Shown here in pieces: positions 21,724-27,296 of a DNA stretch of 27,296 nucleotides. The DNA is from Reticulitermes lucifugus (lineage: Eukaryota; Arthropoda; Insecta; Blattodea; Rhinotermitidae): the NCBI GenBank assembly GCA_026260175.1, contig JAKCWW010006537.1, positions 4,890 to 32,185 on the forward strand, in the 5' to 3' direction. The translations under genes were made by a program, and so were the position numbers. Position 1 is the first letter of the stretch, and the number at the start of each line of letters is the position of its first letter. The notes beneath the pieces are model-generated. The model searched no databases. It was not told the origin of the DNA and saw nothing but the letters and a program-made list of their open reading frames with translations.

Positions 21724-24700
21724 CTAAATAAATATAACAGAAAAAAATTTGTTTTGACAATAGTTACAAGAATTAAAAATTGCAGGAGAGAACATTTTAC
21801 ACAACCTTCTTACTTCATGGAAATGATACATTCTTGGCTATGGTAACAGTTTTAAAGATTTCAGAGGATAAATGTGTTTGGAACATGTGAAGTTAATGGA
21901 TAAAGAAGAACCTCCACATGTGGAGTGTAGCTGTGAACATATTGAATGTGCAGTCTCAGACTGCCATATTTGACAATGCAACTAATGACCCTTCACTGTT
22001 AAAAATGTTATGTTGCTAAACACAGAAGCCTAAAAAATGTAGATATTTTCCTACAGGTTGGCAAAGAAATTAGTCTATATGTAAATACAGATTAAATATA
22101 TATAATCATAGCCCAAAGCAAAGGTCATTAACAAATATACAGTATAATATGTAATAAATATTTTGAAAGTGTTTGAACATTTCAAATATGAAAACAACAA
22201 TAACAGGAGTGAAGTTGAACATGACTGGAAAATACTCTGGCCCAAGTACACTGTATCACTGAGTGATGCATCAATCTTATGATAAACCACTGAAGAAAGT
22301 TTGTTGTCTGTCAGCTTTACTTGTGACCCTTAACTGAGTAGTTACAACAACTAGCATAGTCCTCAGTAAACAGTGCTTTCAGTAGAGTATTTGATGCACC
22401 AAGCCGTTCCTTCTTTATCGCTTGGCAAACCCAGCACTTTTGTTACATTCCATATGTGTTAATGTATTTGTACAAGAATATTAGCTGCTGCTTGCTTGAG
22501 TTCTTACCATGCTACTTAAACTGGTATCATTAAGAGCTTCTAGTGTAAACACTTTGCGATGCATCATTTATGAATGTATCATCTTGACATCTTGGTATAG
22601 CTGCTGTCACTGAATAAAGTAATGCTAATATACCTTGCCAAGAATCCGACGGTCCTCCAACTCTTCTTTATGCCTATTGAATACTGTATTGTACAGTTGC
22701 CGGCGACCACTTGAAATGGATACGTACCTCTGTATGTACTGTATCGGAGTCATTGCTGAAACAATGAAAACTGTATGTTGCTTATTCTGGGACCTTTCTG
22801 TCTACATTTTCCACTGAAAAATGTGTATGGAAGAGGCATAACATCCTATGAAGACAAAATTGCTAGTGGCCTATGGGTTGGATTTTTTTCATTACGCATT
22901 TTCTGAATATATGACCTTTAACAGTATTATATTACATACTGTTGAGCAGTCTGCTATCCAGTGGTAGTTCAAACCGGGAACTCTGTCGGGAGAAGTTCCT
23001 CGGTAGAGTGAGCAAATTTTCAATAGAACTCTTAGGAAGTCTCATTTCACTTTTCAGTTGTTTCATCTCTTCACTTATTGCTGGCTTTCTCTCAAGGCAA
23101 GATTTCAGAGCTTCTTGAAGTGCTCTTTGTCTCTGGAAAACATTCAATGTCATATTGCTAACATTTTATAATAATAATATTTGAGACTGTCTCCAACAAC
23201 CAGTAAGCAATGCGATGAGTGACATAAATTAACTGATAAAATATACATGTATTCCAGGCATGCCAAACTAGCGGTGCCCAAACAGCTAAGGTACCCAGAG
23301 GCAATGCACTTACATGGGTTGAACATAGCTATAACCTGAAGGTAAAACCACACTAATTATATATTTGTTATGACAGTGTAAAAACAATGAAAATGTTGGC
23401 TGTGGGAAATTAAACTGGTGTGCATAATTTGGTGCATTTTGAACGCGCAGATCCTTAAGTCTGAGCAAGTTACATCTAGTACTTGTTGAACACACAAAAC
23501 ACTGAATTGTTAAGAAAATCTGAAGCATTGTTTTAAAGATTTTGATTTGCCTTGTGCATTGCAACTTTTAACTGGGATGTCAAAACAGCAGGTGAAGATC
23601 TACAAAGGAACCCTCTGAAATGCAGTGTGACTCAATATTTGAAATAAATTGTAGTCATGTTTATTCTTATTTACCTACAGATTGATTTCCAAAAATGATT
23701 CAACTCACCAAATGGTATGTTGTGTAGCATTATGAATATGCATGAAGGGTTCTGCCCCATGGGAGAAAATTCCTAAGAGATCAAGATTAAGAGACAGCAC
23801 AAGAACTGAAACCCAACATCTGTGAGGTGAGTGCAAGTAGTGATAAAATGGGTGACATCTCTGACAGAAATGTGGGAGACTCAGAATAATCACAGTAATT
23901 GAAATGTTAGTTTCTGTTTACACGTTTGAACTAGTATTGACACCATAAAAGTTAAAAATATAAAGTCCACAAATTTGTAATTGTTACAGTATATATCCAT
24001 TGGTTATTTATCAACATTTCCCCTATCATATCTACAAATATCAGTGGCCCATGTCAGTACTTAGGTCATGAAAATAAATATACAGGTTGCCTGAAATATC
24101 TACCATTCATTGTGGCCCTTGTGTAGTAATGAGTTTGGCATGCTTGTATGGACCCAATGGGGACCAGTCCTCTTTAACAACTAGCCAAAAGGAGAGTGTG
24201 CATTGTTTGTTCCCTTGGCCTTGAAGCCTCCTTTTTGTTAAGAGTACTGGCATAACATGTTTTTCCTTTAGATCATCTGTAATAAACTGACTCATGCGTG
24301 CATATTATGCAGATTTCGACAAACCTTTGGATTAAACTCACTGTCTATAACTTCCTGGTCTAGTTCTCTTCGTAATTGTTTAAGAGTTGCTGTATCAATG
24401 AAAGACCTGCTACTCTGACTGGACCTGTGTCTTTCAACAGCATAAATGTCACAATCCTGGTTGTCTTGAACTTCCACTTCTCCTGTTGTGGCCCCTGAGA
24501 ACAGGGAAGCTTGAGCACTGATGTTTTGGCAGTCATTAACCACTGCAGATACCTAGTACCAATGATTGTCAAGTGTAAGTTGTTATAAAGTTTAATATAG
24601 GATTGAAGTACAAATTTATTTATAAGTTTGTCAGATCTCTCTCACAACTATGTAATTTATCAGGCCAGTGCTAGGATGTAACTACAGTCTCGGTGTCATA

Positions 24701-27028
24701 TAGTATTGATGTGAACTACATAACTAGCATTTTGTCCCTTTTGATGCAATTGTTGTAACTTCTTGCTCCAGCTTTCCTTGTTTTATATGGGAAGTTAATA
24801 CAAGTTTACAATATTGTAGTGCCCATGTAGTGTGCTCAAGTAAGGTAATGCCTTCCTACCCCTAACATAAATAATCTCTGTGTGAATTCAGGGAATATCA
24901 TCTATTTCCCAGCTGAGGGACCACCAACTGTTCACCCTTTCATGTCAGCCCTTCAGGTAGTCCTCTGGTGCATTGCTGTCAACCTTCCCATGACCCACCT
25001 TTTCATGAATCCATGCAGGAGAAAACCTCCACCACAGGTTTGCCCACACCATCCACACATACGTAACAGGCGTTCCTACAACTAGTGTTAAAAGGTTGGA
25101 TAACACTTGCCTACCCTAGGAAAGGATGAATGGACCAACAATTGCTGGGAGCACCTTCATGTGAATCCCTCACTAAATCAGTCTGTCAAATGGGTGACTA
25201 GGCAAGCTGGTTAACTAAATGACTTATTTGCATTATACAAATAAATACTTTAACCACCAGCCAAGTATGATTTCTTGACAGTGTGACTTATTTTGTATAT
25301 GTACTCTTACACAGTGACAAAGTAAACGAACGAGACAGTCCGCGGGTTCATAACGGGTACAGCTTCTTTGCAGAAATAGGTCACTAATTTCATATATGAG
25401 GATATCCTCATAACAGTGATTATGAAGAATGCTGTCTTGTTGGATATGACAGTGTGTAGTCTGTTAGAAATTTACCTGTATTTCAGAGGAAGGTGCTGCC
25501 TCCATTTAGAAGAGTAAACCCAACTAGACAAATAAAAGTTAGATATATGGACAAAGGGAGAGGTTATGGCTCCCATGTGTGAACCGGTGCAGGAGAGTGC
25601 GAGGGGAAGAACTGGGAAGAAAATGTTTAAATAAGGAGAAGAGGTGAGAAAGTATTTTCTGGTTTTAAAGGGGGATGGAGAGCAGAAAGTGGGATGATGC
25701 ATGCCAAATATCAAGGGAGGGGAATTCAAGCCCATATCACATTTTATAATCAAGTGGTCATGCATTAAAGTACTGAAAATGTCCAATGTTGCTTGCTTAC
25801 AGTTTTGGACAAGAGCCAGTCTGTCAAGAAAAGTATGAGGCAAATGAAGGCAATGAAGGAAGTAAACAGGAAAAAAAGAAGGCTCAGTTTGGAGAACCCC
25901 ATGACAGGCTGTATTTGCCCAGGGAGATCTCCTTTGTTCCTCCAGGGAATGGAGATCTTACCCTCATTTTCCACTGCAACCTGTTGTACCCTGAAGTTTA
26001 TATTTATATTTATATTTAGATGCAATATGTTCCTTAGGAAATTTGTACCAGACTACACAGCATTACATTCTATAAGATAATACTATTCGGATCACTAATT
26101 TGTTTATTCACGAATTTGTAGCTTGTGGTGGCTTCAGGATACAGAGTGAAGCATTTGAAGGAATTCAGGGCTGTAATCTCTTCCCAGAACTTAATATTTT
26201 ATTTAGTCGTTTACTTGTGTCTCTCCAGGTTCAGGAAGTCCGTGAAACTCCTCAGGCTCCCTGGATCCAACCCTCCCTGACTTCTTGTGATGACGGCGGT
26301 GCTTACCCCGACGTTTAGGCAGTTCCTCCTCACCACTGCTACATGCTGTGTCTGTCAGAGTGTCACTAGGGACCGACAGTGTCTTCACACTTTGCATTAC
26401 CTGTTTCTGCAACTGGAAAAGCAAATGATTCATCCAGCAAATTTGGTTTTATTTTAACCACAGTACTCAACTGTTCTCAAAAGGTATAATTAACTGAAGT
26501 AAACCAGTAATTTCTCCTGAACTTTTCTCTACAAATCAGAAAAGGGTAAAGGTAAAAAAAGTAATGCTTTTTTACCCTAGAACAGGCCATGAAGGCCCAG
26601 AGAGGGAGTAGAGGTATAGCTCTACTCTTTCTTTAACCTCAGAACTAGATGGGGGCGGGTGGTCAATGTCACACCCTGGCCTTTTTAAGACCGGGAAGGG
26701 GACCCAGTACCCATTGTACAGGAGGCTGGGTGGACCCCAAGGCCGGTCTGGACAGGTGCAGAAAATCTTGTTCCCACTGGGATTCGATCCCCGGACCGTC
26801 CAGCCCGTAGTGAGTCGCTATACTGACTACGCTATCCCGGCCCACACAAATAAAAAACAAGGCGGGCTTAAAGTTTTCCATACTGTGGGCATGCGTGTAT
26901 ACCCCCCCCCCACTTACATCAGCTGCTTTTCTCTTGAGAATAGATGTGAATATTATGTTAGTGGAGGACACTCGAATGCCTTGCTTTTTAAGTTCCACAA
27001 TCAGTAACAAAAACATGGTGGACATGGA
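21421..27028 (-). CDS. Unknown EF-hand-like helical protein, 3' six coding exons (5' end outside window)
   Basis: Six minus-strand exons join in phase: 27028-26918, 26412-26307, 24542-24325, 23132-22940, 22755-22634 and 21723-21421. They give about 350 residues and a TAA stop at 21423-21421. Each boundary has AG/GT and the phases 0, 1, 0, 1, 0 agree on both sides, which is strong evidence for a real gene. Visible parts are a hydrophobic helix and basic helix (residues 1-37), a basic patch (about 70-72), a Ser/acidic linker (about 75-120), two charged helical segments (about 124-180), and a C-terminal EF-hand-like pair (about 225-310) lacking canonical Ca-binding loops. No signal peptide or transmembrane span is evident. 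The pattern faintly recalls uncharacterised EF-hand proteins such as human C1orf87, but I cannot claim orthology. Upstream exons probably lie beyond the window. Confidence 0.8.
21724..22633. other. Intron of the unknown gene, last
   Basis: AT-rich intron with no recognisable repeat or nested gene. The open frame at 22075-22290 on the minus strand has no motif. Confidence 0.6.
22634..22755 (-). CDS. Unknown EF-hand-like gene, fifth visible exon
   Basis: The acceptor TTTTCATTGTTTCAG precedes 22755, phase 1. The split codon gives Thr, then MTPIQYIQRYVSISSGRRQL and YNTVFNRHKEELEDRRILGK, with the donor AAG|GTATAT after 22634, phase 0. The second half resembles the entering helix and a degenerate loop of an EF-hand (F-N-R-H-K-E-E-L-E-D). 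No single ATG-started open frame reveals this exon; it was found by joining its neighbours. Confidence 0.8.
22940..23132 (-). CDS. Unknown EF-hand-like gene, fourth visible exon
   Basis: The acceptor ATGTTTTCCAG precedes 23132, phase 0. It reads RQRALQEALKSCLERKPAIS, EEMKQLKSEMRLPKSSIENL, then a basic-aromatic segment (PRNFSRQSSRFELPLDSRLL). The donor ACA|GTATGT follows 22940, phase 1. The join with the previous exon (SEFNPK-RQRALQEAL) makes one continuous helix, supporting the splice. The open frame runs only two codons past the donor before a stop. Confidence 0.85.
23133..24324. other. Intron of the unknown gene
   Basis: No domain or repeat family recognised. Short minus-strand openings around 23310-23893 lack usable splice signals in phase with the flanking exons. 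Confidence 0.55.
24325..24542 (-). CDS. Unknown EF-hand-like gene, third visible exon
   Basis: The acceptor GTATCTGCAG precedes 24542 and the exon enters in phase 1. It reads VNDCQNISAQASLFSGATTG, an acidic stretch (EVEVQDNQDCDIY), a Ser-rich stretch (RHRSSQSSRSF) and the helix LKQLRRELDQEVIDSEFNPK. The donor is AAG|GTTTGT, a weaker but acceptable site, phase 0. The first half looks like a disordered linker and the last 25 residues start a helical domain. Confidence 0.8.
24543..26306. other. Intron of the unknown gene, with purine-rich and TTATAT stretches
   Basis: The intron includes a plus-strand purine-rich stretch (about 25540-25720) and a TTTATA-type simple repeat (25997-26018). A 19-base sequence at 25962-25980, flanked by AG and GTAAGA on the minus strand, is a possible micro-exon. 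No other gene was seen. Confidence 0.5.
26307..26412 (-). CDS. Unknown EF-hand-like gene, second visible exon
   Basis: The acceptor TTGCTTTTCCAG precedes 26412. The exon reads LQKQVMQSVKTLSVPSDTL and then TACSSGEEELPKRR, ending in phase 1 at the donor CGGG|GTAAGC. The preceding join (KRKAAD-LQKQVMQSV) is a smooth amphipathic helix. Reading stays open for a further 92 bases to a second possible donor (ACACAA|GTAAAC after 26215), adding a basic HRRHHKKSGR stretch. That longer form ends in phase 0 and does not fit the next exon directly. Confidence 0.7.
26540..26843 (-). mobile_element. tRNA-derived SINE (minus strand) in the first visible intron
   Basis: Read on the minus strand, the head is GGCCGGGATAGCGTAGTCAG (from 26842), a pol III A-box region, followed by GGATCGAATCCC (26790-26779), a near-canonical B box. 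The body (for example CACCTGTCCAGACCGGCC, GGGGTCCACCCAGCC) runs to a tail at 26580-26540 with a hairpin made of GGTAAAAAAG and CTTTTTTACC. Its head translates by chance to RDSVVSIATHYGLDGPGIES, a string I recall from spurious proteins in termite and cockroach annotations. That recollection is part of the blattodean guess. Confidence 0.8.
26918..27028 (-). CDS. Unknown EF-hand-like gene, first visible exon
   Basis: A 111-base, phase-0 exon reading SMSTMFLLLIVELKKQG, then IRVSSTNIIFTSILKRKAAD. The acceptor TAACCTTCTTAG precedes 27028 and the donor GAT|GTAAGT, a near-perfect site, follows 26918. Two ATGs (27025 and 27016) could start translation if this were a first exon. However, a pyrimidine-rich acceptor is present and the exon begins in mid-helix, so I favour an internal exon. 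Ten G's follow the donor immediately. Confidence 0.7.
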
Positions 27029-27296
27029 CTAAGAAGGTTAGTTGTTGCTGAGGCGGCTATACTTTTTGCTCCATAATGGCTAGGCGGCAGAATTTACCTT
27101 TACTGTCATAGTAACTTTACTCATTCATGTATGTTTATTGTACTAGTATTTGATATGGTGATATGCCATGTAGTAGTAAACTAGTAAAGTGCTACATTTT
27201 GAGCATAGCTTTTTATGGTGCTGAAATGTGGTAACTTGGGAAAGTAGATCAGAAATACCTGGAAAGTTTTGAAATGTGGTGCTGGAGAAGAATGGA

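Noticed and set aside
25472..26025. Minus-strand frames with a hydrophobic run (LLFFLFTSFIAFICLILF)
   Set aside because: Looks like a membrane span, but it is translated from A/G-rich plus-strand DNA and has no fitting splice sites to the neighbouring exons.
26666..27007. 113-codon plus-strand frame and the opposite 118-codon frame treated as one protein
   Set aside because: Most of both frames comes from the tRNA-derived SINE; only 27028-26918 on the minus strand is supported as an exon, by its splice sites.

Overview
The window looks like nuclear DNA from an insect. It is AT-rich, has GT-AG introns, and is crowded with decayed transposons and tRNA-derived SINEs. The transposon and SINE types, from memory of such repeats, suggest a cockroach- or termite-like (blattodean) genome. 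That taxonomic guess is inference; the arthropod origin is better supported, by a receptor-kinase tail of insect Gprk1 type.

Two protein genes are visible, arranged tail to tail. On the + strand at the left (804-5080) are the last two coding exons of a GRK2/3-type G-protein-coupled receptor kinase. They encode its C-terminal PH domain and end in a stop; the RGS and kinase exons lie upstream of the window. The 3.9 kb intron between them carries a rotted LINE in antisense (about 2935-4690), and the intron upstream of the first exon holds a mariner relic (1-642). A polyadenylation signal with a GT-rich element follows at 5505-5545.

On the - strand at the right (27028 down to 21421) is a gene whose last six coding exons can be joined with consistent splice phases into about 350 residues. 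The product is soluble and helical, with a basic patch, a Ser-rich linker and a degenerate EF-hand-like C-terminal half. I cannot name the family. It is the most interesting unit in the window.

The roughly 16 kb between the two stop codons has no convincing coding exon. It holds a pogo/Tigger-like transposase tail (about 10116-10510), three fold-back elements (11992-12489, 14125-14705, 19497-19709), a tRNA-derived SINE (about 17186-17450), a compact set of nested hairpins (7830-7909) and unassigned AT-rich DNA. A second tRNA-derived SINE (26540-26843) sits in the first visible intron of the unknown gene. No CRISPR array, operon, prokaryotic feature or genuine tRNA/rRNA gene was seen. Nothing suggests the two genes work together; they are simply neighbours.
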